From Iamia sp. SCSIO 61187 (GTDB lineage Bacteria > Actinomycetota > Acidimicrobiia > Acidimicrobiales > Iamiaceae): 64,000 nucleotides of DNA. Shown piece after piece: positions 1 to 10,180 of the stretch. The DNA is taken from positions 1,178,001 through 1,242,000 of the forward strand of contig NZ_CP050948.1 in assembly GCF_019443745.1 (NCBI RefSeq). Reading direction: 5' to 3'. Both the position numbers and the translations under genes were made by a program. The notes beneath the pieces are model-generated. The model made no database searches and was not told the origin of the DNA. It worked only from the letters and a program-made list of their open reading frames with translations. Every line of letters begins with the position of its first letter. The stretch's first letter is position 1.

Positions 1-575
1 CCACGCGGCCTCGTCGAGCAGCTCGGCGGCGGCGACGGCGCCCAGGCCGACCAGGGCGGCGGTGATCGTCGCCGTCTGCTGGACGATCACCGCCGGGAGG
101 GACGGGACCTCGGCGTTGCGGACGAACCTCCGCCAGGTGGCCCGGCCCCGCACGGCATCGGCCTGGACGACGGCGACGCGGAGGCCGACGGCGGCGAGGA
201 CGCCACCGGCGGCGAGGGCGGCGTAGGCCCACTCGGGGTCGACGACGGGCGCGGGGTCCGAGATCGTCCGGACCCCCTCGGCGACGGCGGCCACGGCACC
301 GAGGACGACCAGCACGGTGGTCACCGCGAAGCTCCAGTAGTAGCGCTCCCGCCCGTGGCCGAACGGGTGCTCCTCGTCGGCGGCCCGGCGGGTCCGGCGC
401 CCGGCGACGAGCAGCAGCAGGTGCTGCACCGTGGCGGCCGCGGGCAGGATCGCCGCCGCCAGCAGCGTGGAGGACTCGGTGACGACGAAGGCGGCGACGG
501 CGGCCGCGGCCGAGGCCACGCTCGTGACGAGCGCGACGACGACCGCTCGGGTCCCGCGGTGCCCTCGACCGGTCA
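1..575 (-). CDS. CDF-family-like membrane protein, C-terminus beyond window
   Basis: Incomplete gene whose 3' end leaves the window. The first ~190 residues can be read. They contain hydrophobic helices near residues 10-34 and 38-55, the family motif HPFGHGRERYYWSF near residue 68, then two more helices, as in cation diffusion facilitators that export Zn, Fe or Mn by proton antiport. The motif and helix spacing fit the family well. However, helix 2 reads AAILPAAATVQHLL where transporters carry an acidic/His metal site (AEAxHSLAD-like), and helix 5 (IVQQTATITAALVGL) also lacks the usual Asp. It may therefore not move a classical divalent cation. The ATG at 575 is preceded by TACCCT ending 6 nt upstream, so transcription is probably leaderless. 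Family assignment is fairly sure; function is not. Confidence 0.7.
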
Positions 576-581
576 TCGATC

Positions 582-587
582 GAGGGT
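582..587 (-). promoter_or_regulatory. Leaderless -10 element of CDF-like gene
   Basis: TACCCT on the minus strand ends 6 nt before the ATG at 575, placing the expected transcript start at or next to the start codon. No clear -35 was recognised. Confidence 0.45.
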
Positions 588-596
588 ACGCAGCCG

Positions 597-2042
597 TCAG
601 CGGCCCGCGTGCGCGGCCAGGACCGTCGCCACCGCGGCGGTGACCCTCTTGCCGGTGGGGATGTGCAGGGACTCGTTGGGGCCGTGGGCGTTGGAGCCCG
701 GCACGAGCACCCCGGTGATGACGAACTGGGCGTCGGGGAACCGCTCGCCCAGCATGGCCATGAACGGGATGCTGCCGCCGACCCCGACGCTGCCGGCCGG
801 GGCGCCGAACGAGGCGGTCGACGCCCCCTCGAGGGCGTCGGCCAGCCAGCCCGCCGTCGGCGGTGCCGCCCAGCCGGTCTCGGCCGAGAGGATGGTCAGC
901 GTGACCCGCGCTCCGGCCGGGACGGCGGTGGTGAGGGCCCGGTCGAGGGCGCCGGCCGCGGTGGCGGCGTCGACCCCCGGCGGGAGCCGCAGCGACAGGG
1001 CAGCCTCGGTGTGGGCCCGCAGCACGTTGCCGGCCTCCTCGGGCGGCGGCGCGCCGCCCAGCCCGGTGACCGCCAGCGACGGCCCCCACGTGTTCGCCAG
1101 CATCAGGGCGACGGGGTCCTCGTCGACGGGGTCGGCGACCCACGGCGGCTCGGCCCGCGGGTCGACCCCGGCGGCGACGGCCGCCTCGGCCTGGGCCCGG
1201 CGCTCGTCGGGGACGTCGCCCTGGAGCTCGGGCAGCAGGAGGGCGCCGGTGGCGCTGTCCTCGACCCGGTCGAGCAGGTGCCGGAGGATCCGGAACGACG
1301 AGGGCACGACGCCCCCGGCCATGCCGGAGTGGACGCCCTCGCGCAGGACGTCGACCCGCAGCCGGGCCTGGACCAGCCCCCGCAGCGAGGTGGTGAGCCA
1401 GAGCCGCTCCTCGTCGGGCGACCACGAGTCCAGGCACACGACGAGGCTGGGGGTGCCGATGCGGTCGGCCAGGTGCTCGACGTAGGCGGGGAGGTCGGGG
1501 CTGCCCGACTCCTCGCTCGCCTCGATCAGCACGACGCAGCGGGCGTGGCTCCCCCCGGCGGCGCGCACGGCCTCGACGGCGGTGAGGGAGGCGAAGGCGG
1601 CGTAGCCGTCGTCGGCGCCGCCCCGGCCGTAGAGGAGGTCGCCCTCGATCACCGGCTCGAACGGGGCCAGGCCCTCGCGCCAGCCCGCCATCGGCGGCTG
1701 CTTGTCCAGGTGGCCGTAGAGGAGGACGGTGTCGGTGTCGGCGTCGGCGTCGGCGTCGGCGTCGGTGCCGTGGGCGCCCGCGCTCGGCGGGATCTCGGCC
1801 AGCACCACCGGCGTCCGGCCCTCGAGCCGCACGACCTCGACGGTCATGCCCGCCACGTCGCGGTCCGCCAGCCACGCCCGCACCAGCTCCGCGGCCCGGT
1901 CCATGTGGCCGGCCTCGGCCCACCCCGGGTCGTACTCGGGGCTGATGTTGGGGATCCGGATGTAGTCCTCCAGCGCCGGGACGATCTCGTCGTCCCACGT
2001 CCGCTCGACCACGGTGGCGGCGAGCGCCGCGTCGTACGCCAT
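597..2042 (-). CDS. M20 family metallopeptidase (dipeptidase-like)
   Basis: Protein of 481 aa, a two-zinc exopeptidase of family M20/M28. Zinc-site and catalytic motifs are present in order: GHLDKQP near residue 112, the bridging Asp in GRGGADDG, the catalytic Glu pair in EASEESGSP, an Asp in VVCLDSWSPD, the dimerisation/lid domain around HSGMAGG, and a C-terminal His in GSNAHGPNESLHIP. It probably hydrolyses dipeptides or carboxypeptidase substrates in the cytoplasm, as no signal peptide is seen. The ATG at 2042 shares one base with the stop of the upstream aldo/keto reductase (TGATG), suggesting a coupled operon. An Asp-Ala tract just before the first zinc His comes from a hexanucleotide tandem repeat. 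Confidence 0.9.
   Translation of the reverse strand: MAYDAALAATVVERTWDDEIVPALEDYIRIPNISPEYDPGWAEAGHMDRAAELVRAWLADRDVAGMTVEVVRLEGRTPVVLAEIPPSAGAHGTDADADADADTDTVLLYGHLDKQPPMAGWREGLAPFEPVIEGDLLYGRGGADDGYAAFASLTAVEAVRAAGGSHARCVVLIEASEESGSPDLPAYVEHLADRIGTPSLVVCLDSWSPDEERLWLTTSLRGLVQARLRVDVLREGVHSGMAGGVVPSSFRILRHLLDRVEDSATGALLLPELQGDVPDERRAQAEAAVAAGVDPRAEPPWVADPVDEDPVALMLANTWGPSLAVTGLGGAPPPEEAGNVLRAHTEAALSLRLPPGVDAATAAGALDRALTTAVPAGARVTLTILSAETGWAAPPTAGWLADALEGASTASFGAPAGSVGVGGSIPFMAMLGERFPDAQFVITGVLVPGSNAHGPNESLHIPTGKRVTAAVATVLAAHAGR
1731..1766 (-). repeat. Hexanucleotide tandem repeat in the M20 gene
   Basis: About six near-identical TCGGCG/TCGGTG units encode alternating Asp-Ala then Asp-Thr residues in a loop just upstream of the GHLD zinc motif. 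Units are multiples of three, so copy-number change would alter loop length without breaking the frame. Confidence 0.7.
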
Positions 2043-2905
2043 CAGGCGGCGGCGTCGAGGGCGGCGCGCTCGTCGTCGGTGAGCTCGAGCCCGGCGGCGG
2101 CGATGTTCTCCTCGAGGTGGGCCACGCTGCCGGTGCCGGGGATGGGCAGGACCACGGGGGAGTGGCCCAGCAGCCAGGCCAGGGCCACCTGGCTGGGCGC
2201 GGCGCCGAGGCGCTCGGCGGCATCCACCAGCGCGCTGTGCTCCTTGGCCAGGTCGCCCATGGCCAGGGGGAACCAGGGGATGAACCCGATGCCCTCGGCG
2301 GTGCAGACGTCGAGCACGTCCTCCCACTCCCGATCGACGAGGTTGTAGCGGTTCTGCACCGTGGCGATGGGGGTGAGGGCCTGGCACTGGTGGAGCTCGT
2401 CCACGGTCACCTCGGACACGCCGATGTGGCGCACCTTGCCCTCGGCCTGGAGCTCGAGGATGGTGCCGAGGCTGTCCTCGACCGGCACCTCGGGGTCGAT
2501 GCGGTGCAGCTGGTAGAGCGGGATCGCCTCGAGCCCAAGCCGGCGCAGGCTGCCCTCGCACGCCTGGCGGATGTGGTCGGGGTGGCCGTTGGGGGACCAC
2601 TCGTTCGGGCCCGAGCGGGTGAGCCCGGCCTTGGTGGCGACGATGACGTCGTCGGGGTACGGGCTGAGCGCCTCGCCGATGATCTCCTCGCTCACGTCGG
2701 GGCCGTAGGAGTCGGCGGTGTCGATCAGGGTGGTGCCCAGCTCGACGGCCCGGCGGACGACGGCGACGGCCTCGGCCCGGTCGGCCGGCGGGCCCCAGAT
2801 GCCCTCGCCGGTGATGCGCATGGCGCCGAAGCCGAGACGGTGGACGGGCACCTCGCCGCCGATCAGGAAGGTGCCGGAGAGGGTCGCGTCGGGGGAGTCG
2901 GACAT
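2042..2905 (-). CDS. Aldo/keto reductase
   Basis: A 287-aa NADPH-dependent oxidoreductase with a TIM-barrel fold. Family features: [12 protein letters not shown] near the N-terminus, IDTADSYG with catalytic Asp and Tyr, VATKAG with the catalytic Lys, YQLHRID with the catalytic His, and the C-terminal NADPH-binding stretch PIPGT. I chose the ATG at 2905 (MSDSPDA) over one 12 codons upstream because the family starts here and CAGGGT ends 6 nt before it. It is paralogous to the next gene upstream (roughly half identical by eye), so the pair looks like a tandem duplication. The substrate cannot be told. Confidence 0.9.
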   Translation of the reverse strand: MSDSPDATLSGTFLIGGEVPVHRLGFGAMRITGEGIWGPPADRAEAVAVVRRAVELGTTLIDTADSYGPDVSEEIIGEALSPYPDDVIVATKAGLTRSGPNEWSPNGHPDHIRQACEGSLRRLGLEAIPLYQLHRIDPEVPVEDSLGTILELQAEGKVRHIGVSEVTVDELHQCQALTPIATVQNRYNLVDREWEDVLDVCTAEGIGFIPWFPLAMGDLAKEHSALVDAAERLGAAPSQVALAWLLGHSPVVLPIPGTGSVAHLEENIAAAGLELTDDERAALDAAA

Positions 2906-2911
2906 CCCCCC

Positions 2912-2917
2912 ACCCTG
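2912..2917 (-). promoter_or_regulatory. Candidate leaderless -10 (CAGGGT) of aldo/keto reductase
   Basis: CAGGGT on the minus strand, 6 nt before the ATG at 2905, matches the [T/C]AGNNT pattern repeated across the window. The intervening six bases are all G, so a Shine-Dalgarno role is an alternative. Confidence 0.35.
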
Positions 2918-2945
2918 CCCTCTCGTGCGCCCGGAACCCACCTCG

Positions 2946-3800
2946 TCACGCGGCGTCGTCGAGCGCGGCGCGCTCCTCGGCGGTCAGCTCGAGGGCGGCG
3001 GCGGCGACGTTCTCCTCGAGGTGGGCGGCGTCGCCGGTGCCGGGGATGGGGCACACGACGGGGGACCGGCCGAGCAGCCAGGCCAGGGCGACCTGGCGGG
3101 GCGTGGCGCCGAGGCGTGCCGCCGCCGCGGCCAGGGCCCGGTCGCCGGCGGCGGTGAGGCCGTCGTGGGCGAGGGGCTGCCAGGGCAGGAAGGCGATGCC
3201 CTCGCCGGTGCACACGTCGAGCACGTCGGTCGAGGCCCGCTGGGCCAGGCTGAAGCGGTTCTGCACGCTGGCGATGGTGGCCACGGCCTGGGCCCGGCGG
3301 AGCTGGTCGACGTCGACGTTCGACAGGCCCACGTGGCGGACCTTGCCCTCGCGCTGGAGCTCGGCCAGGCCCCCGACCGACTCCTCGATCGGCACCTCCG
3401 GATCCACGTCGTGGAGCTGCGACAGCGGGATCACGTCCAGGTGGAGCCGGCGCCGGCTGCGCTCGCAGTCCTCCCGGATCTGGTCGGGCCGGCCCCGGTG
3501 CACGAAGGCGCCGCCGGCGTGCACGATGCCGACCTTGGTGGCGACGTGGACGCCGTCGGGGTAGGCCGGGAAGGCCTCGCCGATGAGGTCCTCGCTGGCG
3601 CCGTAGAGCGGGGCGGTGTCGATGAGCGTGACGCCGAGCTCGACCGCCCGGCGCAGCACGGCGTAGGCCGCCTCCCGCTCCTCGGTCGGCGGGTCCTCGG
3701 ACGATCGCCGGAGCCGCATGGCGCCGAAGCCCAGGCGGTGGACGGGCAGGTCTCCGCCGATCGAGAAGGTGCCGGAGGCGGAGGCGTCGAGGCTGGTCAC
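2946..3800 (-). CDS. Aldo/keto reductase (tandem paralogue)
   Basis: A 284-aa protein in the same orientation as, and clearly paralogous to, the downstream aldo/keto reductase. Shared blocks include [30 protein letters not shown] and [11 protein letters not shown]. Catalytic Tyr (LYGASE), Lys (VATKVG) and His (SQLHDVD) are present. The start is GTG at 3800 with CACACT ending 6 nt upstream, and the gene is divergent from the Gfo/Idh gene at 3837. Divergence in the substrate-facing loops suggests different specificity, but the substrate is unknown. Confidence 0.88.
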   Translation of the reverse strand: MTSLDASASGTFSIGGDLPVHRLGFGAMRLRRSSEDPPTEEREAAYAVLRRAVELGVTLIDTAPLYGASEDLIGEAFPAYPDGVHVATKVGIVHAGGAFVHRGRPDQIREDCERSRRRLHLDVIPLSQLHDVDPEVPIEESVGGLAELQREGKVRHVGLSNVDVDQLRRAQAVATIASVQNRFSLAQRASTDVLDVCTGEGIAFLPWQPLAHDGLTAAGDRALAAAAARLGATPRQVALAWLLGRSPVVCPIPGTGDAAHLEENVAAAALELTAEERAALDDAA

Positions 3801-3836
3801 GCTCCCAGTGTGGCGGTGCTGTGCCAGGCTCCGGCG

Positions 3837-4850
3837 ATGAGCGACGACATCCGCTGGGGCATCGCCGGACCGGGGCGGATCGCCACCGGGGTGGCCCTTG
3901 ACCTCGCCCTCGTGCCCGGCGCCCGGCTGGTCGCCGTGGGCTCGCGGTCGCAGGAGCGGGCCGCCGCCTTCGCCGCCCAGCACGCCACCGGAGGGGACCG
4001 GGCCCGGACCCACGGGAGCTACCGAGCCCTCCTCGACGACCCCGACGTCGACGTGGTGTACGTGGCAACGCCCCACCCGCAGCACCACGCCATCGCCCTG
4101 GCCGCCATCGCCGCCGGCAAGCACGTGCTGGTGGAGAAGGCGTTCACGGCGACCCTCGCCGGGTCCCGGGAGGTGGTCGCCGCCGCCCGGGCGGCCGGTG
4201 TGTTCGCCATGGAGGCGATGTGGACGCGCTTCCACCCCGCAGTGGTGCGGGTGCGGGAGCTGCTGGCCGAGGGGGCGATCGGCGAGGTGCGCTCGGTGCA
4301 GGCCGACCTCGGCATCGCCGCGCCGGCCGACCCCACCAACCGGTTCTTCGCCCCCGAGCTGGGCGGCGGCGGCCTGCTCGACCTGGGTGTGTACGTGGTC
4401 GCCCTGGCCCACATGGTGCTCGGTCCCCCGACCGAGGTGATCGCCCGGGGCACGCTCACCGCCACCGGGGTCGACGCCGAGGCGGCGCTGCTCCTGGTCC
4501 ACGAGGGCGGGGCCACGGCCACCCTGACGTGCTCGATCCTCAGCCCCTCGGTGGGGCGGGCCCGGATCGACGGCACCGCCGGGAGCATCGAGCTCAAGCC
4601 CCGGTTCCACCACCCGCACGGCTTCACCCTGCGCCGCCTCGGCGTCGAGCCCCAGCGGATCGACCTGCCGCCGACGGGCATCGGCTACTCCCACGAGCTG
4701 GTCGAGGTCACCGAGGCCGTGCGGGCCGGTCGGACCGAGAGCGCGGTCATGCCCCTGGCCCACACCCTCGAGGTGATGGCCGTGCTGGAGGAGGCCGGCC
4801 GCCAGCTGGGCGTCACCCCCTGGGCCGAGGACGCCACCGTCGCCGTCTGA
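3837..4850 (+). CDS. Gfo/Idh/MocA family NAD(P)-dependent oxidoreductase
   Basis: A 337-aa protein with an N-terminal Rossmann fold (WGIAGPGRIATGVA at residues 6-19) and the signature EKAF near residue 99, containing the Lys that polarises the substrate in this family. The C-terminal alpha/beta domain starts around MWTRFHP and carries GGGGLLDLGVYVVALAH. Such enzymes oxidise or epimerise sugars, inositols or trans-dihydrodiols. The ATG at 3837 is preceded by CAGGCT ending 6 nt upstream. The gene converges on the MFS gene with a 7-nt gap. Substrate unknown. Confidence 0.88.
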   Translation: MSDDIRWGIAGPGRIATGVALDLALVPGARLVAVGSRSQERAAAFAAQHATGGDRARTHGSYRALLDDPDVDVVYVATPHPQHHAIALAAIAAGKHVLVEKAFTATLAGSREVVAAARAAGVFAMEAMWTRFHPAVVRVRELLAEGAIGEVRSVQADLGIAAPADPTNRFFAPELGGGGLLDLGVYVVALAHMVLGPPTEVIARGTLTATGVDAEAALLLVHEGGATATLTCSILSPSVGRARIDGTAGSIELKPRFHHPHGFTLRRLGVEPQRIDLPPTGIGYSHELVEVTEAVRAGRTESAVMPLAHTLEVMAVLEEAGRQLGVTPWAEDATVAV

Positions 4851-4857
4851 CCGGGGG

Positions 4858-6207
4858 TCAGGAGGCCACGGCCTCGGCCCCGGCGGCGGCACGGGCGGAG
4901 TCCATGCGCTCGCTCGTGAGGCGGGGCACGGCGTAGGCGCACAGGGCCAGGCCCACGGCGGCGGCGACGAACCACGGCGCTCGCAGCGCCGCCTCCCGAC
5001 CCCAGAGCGGCTCGCCGGCGACGACGACGAGCCCGCCGAGGGCGGTGCCGATCGGCATCATCCCCCAGCCGAAGAAGCGGTAGACGCTGTTGACCCGGCC
5101 GAGGAGGTGGTCGGGGATGATGGCCTGGCGGAGCGAGACGGTGATGACGTTCCAGATCACCGCCACCAGGCCCTCGAAGGCGAAGGCGACGAGGACGAGC
5201 GGCCACGCCGACGTGAGGCCGATCACCGTCGGGACGAGGGCGCTGACGGCCAGGGTGAGCCACAGGCTGGGCCCGCTGCCGAGGGTGCGCTTCACCGCCG
5301 GAGCGGCGTACCCGCCCGCGACCGCGCCGACCGCCGCGCCCATGGTCAGGAACGCGAACTGGAACGGCGTGGTGTCCAGCACCTCCTGGGCGTAGAGCAC
5401 GAGGATGCCGATCTGCATGGCGCCGATGGCGTTGAGGACGCCGAGGACGATGGCGAGGGTGCGCAGCAGCGGGTGGTGCCAGAGCCAGCGGACGCCCTCC
5501 CGGAGGTCGGTGGTCCACGAGGCCGGCGGCGCAGCGGCGTCGGGGTCGGCCCCGGGGGCGTGGGTCGCGGGCCGGCTCCGGAACCGGCCGGCGACCAGGG
5601 CCATGAGGGCGGCGGCGACGGCGAAGGTGGCGGCATCGAGGAGGAACGGCAGGGCGAACGAGATCCCCAGCAGGGCGCTGCCGAGCGGGGGTCCGACGAA
5701 GGTGTTGGCGACCTGCTCGGCCGACCACATGCGCCCGTTGGCCCGCTCGAGGTGCTCGGTCGGGACGATGGCCGGGATGATCGTCTGGGCCGCGTTGTCC
5801 CGCAGGACCTCGGCGCCCCCGAGCAGCAGGCTGGCCCCGACGATTACCAGGTAGAGGCCGGTGCGGGTGCCCTGGACCGACGCCAGCTCGTCGGGGGCGG
5901 GCAGGCCGTCGCCCAGCCCGAGCACGGCGCCGGCGACGCCGAGGGTCAGGGTGGCGCGGAGGACGTCCATGGCGATCATCGCCCGTCGCCGGTCGACCCG
6001 GTCCGTGATCACCCCGGCCGGCAGGGTGAAGAGCAGCCAGGGCAGCCGCTGGGCCACGACGACGGCGGCGACGAGCAGCGGGTTGCGGGTGACGGCCGAA
6101 GCCAACCACGGGTAGCCGATCTGGGCCACGCCGTCGCCCAGGTTGGAGACGGCGGCGGCGGCGTAGACCTTGCGGTACGCGCCGCCGAGGCGGACCCGCT
6201 CAGCCAT
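4858..6207 (-). CDS. MFS transporter, probable drug/siderophore-type exporter
   Basis: A 449-aa polytopic protein with about 12 hydrophobic helices. The N-terminus GGAYRKVYAAAAVSNLGDG and loop ITDRVDRRRAM are typical of the EntS-like exporter subgroup of the major facilitator superfamily, and NSVYRFFGWGMMPIG lies in the second half. The ATG at 6207 lies 8 nt inside the upstream ArsR-type regulator gene, so the two form an operon. Such pairs usually mean that the regulator controls export of its own inducer. The exported compound cannot be read from sequence. Confidence 0.88.
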   Translation of the reverse strand: MAERVRLGGAYRKVYAAAAVSNLGDGVAQIGYPWLASAVTRNPLLVAAVVVAQRLPWLLFTLPAGVITDRVDRRRAMIAMDVLRATLTLGVAGAVLGLGDGLPAPDELASVQGTRTGLYLVIVGASLLLGGAEVLRDNAAQTIIPAIVPTEHLERANGRMWSAEQVANTFVGPPLGSALLGISFALPFLLDAATFAVAAALMALVAGRFRSRPATHAPGADPDAAAPPASWTTDLREGVRWLWHHPLLRTLAIVLGVLNAIGAMQIGILVLYAQEVLDTTPFQFAFLTMGAAVGAVAGGYAAPAVKRTLGSGPSLWLTLAVSALVPTVIGLTSAWPLVLVAFAFEGLVAVIWNVITVSLRQAIIPDHLLGRVNSVYRFFGWGMMPIGTALGGLVVVAGEPLWGREAALRAPWFVAAAVGLALCAYAVPRLTSERMDSARAAAGAEAVAS

Positions 6208-6784
6208 CGCCGTCCGCCCGGTCGGGGAGGGCGGGCTGGTCGGTGGGCTGGAGGGCGACGAGCAGGCCGTAGACGGCGTCGCCCGTGCGCTCCAGGGCGA
6301 GGAACTCGTCGACCAGGGCGGTGAGCCGGCTCTGGAAGGCGTCGACCTGCCCGGCGCTGATCCGGGCGTACCGGAGCGTCGTGTACCCGTGCTCGCCGTC
6401 GCGGAAGGTCTCCATGGCCTCCCGGACGAACAGGGCCTTGTCGTCCCACTGCTCGCCGGGCGGGGGGTCGACGAGGATCGTCCGCCCGGTGCGGCCCCAG
6501 AAGCTCTCGGTGACGGCCCGCACCCGGCGGGTCCGTACCACCCGCACGAGACCGGCGTCCTCCAGCACCCTCAGGTGGTGGGCGACGGTGCCGTGGCTCC
6601 GGCCGACGGTGTCGGCCAGCTCGCTCGTGGTGGCGGCCCGCTCGGCGACCAGGTGGAGGATGGCGTTGCGCACCGGGTGCCCGAGCGCCTTGAGCTGGGT
6701 GGGCGTGTCCGCCCGGACCTCGGGCGCGAGCTCGTAGTCAGGGGTCGTCCGCTTCTCGTCCGATGGATCCCGTACGTCCGACAT
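6200..6784 (-). CDS. ArsR-type winged-helix transcriptional regulator
   Basis: A 194-aa protein with a winged helix at about residues 28-90: LKALGHPVRNAILHLV, then TTSELADTVGRSHGTVAHHLRVLEDAGLV, then the wing RTRRVRAVTESFW. This is the ArsR/HTH_20 fold, but the metal-binding ELCVCDL motif of SmtB/ArsR sensors is absent, so ligand sensing is probably organic. The C-terminal ~100 residues form a separate domain (dimerisation or ligand binding). The ATG at 6784 lies inside a perfect 8+8 inverted repeat, and TACTGT ends 7 nt upstream, so the gene appears leaderless and autoregulated. It is cotranscribed with the MFS exporter. Confidence 0.88.
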   Translation of the reverse strand: MSDVRDPSDEKRTTPDYELAPEVRADTPTQLKALGHPVRNAILHLVAERAATTSELADTVGRSHGTVAHHLRVLEDAGLVRVVRTRRVRAVTESFWGRTGRTILVDPPPGEQWDDKALFVREAMETFRDGEHGYTTLRYARISAGQVDAFQSRLTALVDEFLALERTGDAVYGLLVALQPTDQPALPDRADGDG

Positions 6785-6793
6785 CTGTCGGAC
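6776..6793. promoter_or_regulatory. Inverted-repeat operator over the ArsR-type start codon
   Basis: GTCCGACA and TGTCGGAC form perfect 8-bp arms around a TC centre. The repeat spans the start codon of the regulator and the last two bases of its putative -10 (6792-6797, minus strand). A regulator bound here would block its own leaderless transcript and could also affect the divergent gene beginning near 6835. Confidence 0.65.
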
Positions 6794-6797
6794 AGTA
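6792..6797 (-). promoter_or_regulatory. Leaderless -10 of ArsR-type regulator
   Basis: TACTGT on the minus strand, 7 nt before the ATG at 6784, overlapping the edge of the inverted-repeat operator. Confidence 0.5.
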
Positions 6798-6834
6798 GTC
6801 GCCGGACGGGGCTCGCCGCTGCTTGACTGGGCGG

Positions 6835-7695
6835 GTGGCGACGGCGGCCGAGGTGCGGGTGGGGGCCGACGAGGTCGACCTGGCCTCGGGGCTGCTGTGG
6901 GGGGCCGGGGTGACGGCGCTGAGCGAGGAGGCGGGACCCGACGGTGCCGTCCTCCTGCGGGTGGACCTGCCCCCCGGGGGCGTCGCGTCCCTGGAGGCCG
7001 CCGTGGGCGGGCGGTGGCCGGTCGTCGCCGTCGAGGTCGACGACGGGGTGGCGGGGTGGCGCGCCCACGCCCGGGTGGTCCGGGCCGGACCCGTCGTGGT
7101 GCACCCGCCCTGGGTGCCGTTGGGTGAGGTGGCACCCGGCGAGGTGGTGGTGGAGATCGACCCGGGGCCGTCGTTCGGCCACGGCGCCCACCCCACGACC
7201 CGGCTGTGCCTCGCCGCCCTGGCCCGCATCCTCGCCGATCCGTCGGACGGCGAATCGCCAGCGAATCGCCCTCCGACGGGTGTCTCCGACCCGGCGGTGC
7301 TGGACGTGGGGTGTGGGAGCGGGGTGCTGGCCGTCGCTGCGGTGGTGCTGGGAGCACCGAGCGCGGTCGCCGTCGACGTCGACCCCGCTGCCGTCGCCGC
7401 CACCCGGGACAACGCCCGCCGCAACGGCGTCGACGATCGGGTCACCGTCCCGCCGGCCGGCGCGACGCCTCTGACGGGTGTCGACGGGACCTTCCCCGTG
7501 GTCGTCGCCAACATCGGGGCCGCCGCCCTGCGCGAGCTGGCGCCGGCCCTCGTCGCCCGCGTCGCCCCGGGCGGGACGCTCGTCCTCAGCGGGCTGCTCG
7601 ACCCGCGGCCCGCCGACCTGGCCGCCGCCTTCGCCCCCCTCGCGGTGGCGGCCGACGACCGCCTCGACGGCTGGACCGCCCTCACCCTCCGCTGA
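6835..7695 (+). CDS. PrmA-like protein (ribosomal protein L11) methyltransferase with palindrome-encoded insert
   Basis: A 286-aa SAM-dependent methyltransferase. The N-terminal region is short and divergent. It is followed by GPSFGHGAHPTTRLCL, the SAM-binding motif VLDVGCGSGVLAVAA, an acidic VAVDVDPAAV, and VVANIGAAALRELAP, which corresponds to the PrmA motif N(I/L)xxxxL. PrmA trimethylates ribosomal protein L11; a different protein target is possible. Residues ~136-149 come from a 38-bp palindromic repeat inserted between the HPTT motif and the SAM motif, where relatives have a short linker. GTG at 6835 is chosen; TTG at 6823 is the alternative. Divergent from the ArsR-type gene. Confidence 0.75.
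   Translation: MATAAEVRVGADEVDLASGLLWGAGVTALSEEAGPDGAVLLRVDLPPGGVASLEAAVGGRWPVVAVEVDDGVAGWRAHARVVRAGPVVVHPPWVPLGEVAPGEVVVEIDPGPSFGHGAHPTTRLCLAALARILADPSDGESPANRPPTGVSDPAVLDVGCGSGVLAVAAVVLGAPSAVAVDVDPAAVAATRDNARRNGVDDRVTVPPAGATPLTGVDGTFPVVVANIGAAALRELAPALVARVAPGGTLVLSGLLDPRPADLAAAFAPLAVAADDRLDGWTALTLR
7241..7278. repeat. Dispersed 38-bp palindromic repeat, copy A (in coding sequence)
   Basis: A near-perfect hairpin. The outer arm of this copy has one change from the consensus arm TCGGAGGGCGA; the inner part reads ATCGCCAGCGAA and the other arm TCGCCCTCCGA. It is read in frame within the PrmA-like gene as GESPANRPP. Copies B (44621) and C (53585) share a 27-bp identical core. Confidence 0.85.
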
Positions 7696-7733
7696 GCGGA
7701 CGAAACCGGCGGCGATCGCCGCGGACCGGCCAG

Positions 7734-7739
7734 TAGGGT
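7734..7739 (+). promoter_or_regulatory. -10 element upstream of the ABC-F gene
   Basis: TAGGGT ends 8 nt before GTG at 7748, so a transcript would start at or close to a GTG-GCT-TGA mini-ORF. It would leave a leader of roughly 50 nt before the ABC-F TTG start at 7797. Confidence 0.4.
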
Positions 7740-7747
7740 CCTCCGCC

Positions 7748-7756
7748 GTGGCTTGA
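7748..7756 (+). other. Candidate two-codon upstream ORF (GTG GCT TGA)
   Basis: A start codon, one Ala codon and a stop lie right after a leaderless-type -10. Minimal or short upstream ORFs often control ABC-F resistance genes by ribosome-mediated attenuation, so this may be a sensor. It could also be chance. Confidence 0.25.
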
Positions 7757-7796
7757 GCAGCGCGTCCCCCCGTCCGTCCCTCGACCGGAGGTCCCG

Positions 7797-9508
<1,712 letters not shown>

Positions 9509-9512
<4 letters not shown>

Positions 9513-10180
9513 GCGAGGGCGGCCCCGTCCTCGACGCCGACGCCTTCGAGCGGGTCGCCGCCGACCTGGTCACCGCCGACGCCGACCTGGCCCGGGTCGT
9601 GGCCGACCACGGGATGCCCCCGTTCTGGAGCCGGCCCCCCGGGTTCCGGGCCCTCGTCCTGCTGATCCTCGAGCAGCAGGTGTCGCTGGCGTCGGCCGCC
9701 GCCGCGTACCGCCGGCTCCGCGAGCGCGTCCGCACCGTGACCCCGGCGACGGTCCTCGCCTGCTCGCCCGAGGAGCTGCGGGCCGACGGCGTGTCCCGCC
9801 AGAAGGACCGCTACCTCCGCGCCCTGGCCGAGGCGGTCGAGTCCGGGGCGCTCGACGTCGACGGCCTCGCGACCCTCGACGACGAGGCCGTGCGGGCGGC
9901 GCTGGTCGCCCTGCCCGGCATCGGCCCGTGGACGGCGGACGTCTACCTGCTGGCCTGCCTGGGCCGGCCCGACCTGTGGCCCGTCGGCGACCGGGCCCTG
10001 CAGGTGGCCGTGGCCGAGGCCCTCGGCCTGCCCTCCGTGCCCGACCCCGCCGCCCTCGAGGGCCTGGGCGAGCGCTGGCGGCCCCACCGCTCGACCGCCG
10101 CCCGCCTGCTCTGGCACGGCTACCTCGGCCGGCGGGCCCGGGTCGAGACCCCCGGCGACCTCCTCGACGACCTGGTCTAG
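9509..10180 (+). CDS. DNA-3-methyladenine glycosylase (AlkA-like, HhH-GPD family)
   Basis: A 223-aa base-excision repair glycosylase. LILEQQVSLASAAAAYRRL opens the all-helical core. The helix-hairpin-helix LPGIGPWTADVYLLACLG near residue 137 is followed by the catalytic Asp in WPVGDRALQ. AlkA-type enzymes remove alkylated purines by flipping the base. The extra N-terminal TBP-like domain of E. coli AlkA is missing, giving the short form common in actinobacteria. GTG at 9509 overlaps the ABC-F stop (GTGA). The gene converges on a small minus-strand gene, the two stop codons overlapping. Confidence 0.9.
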
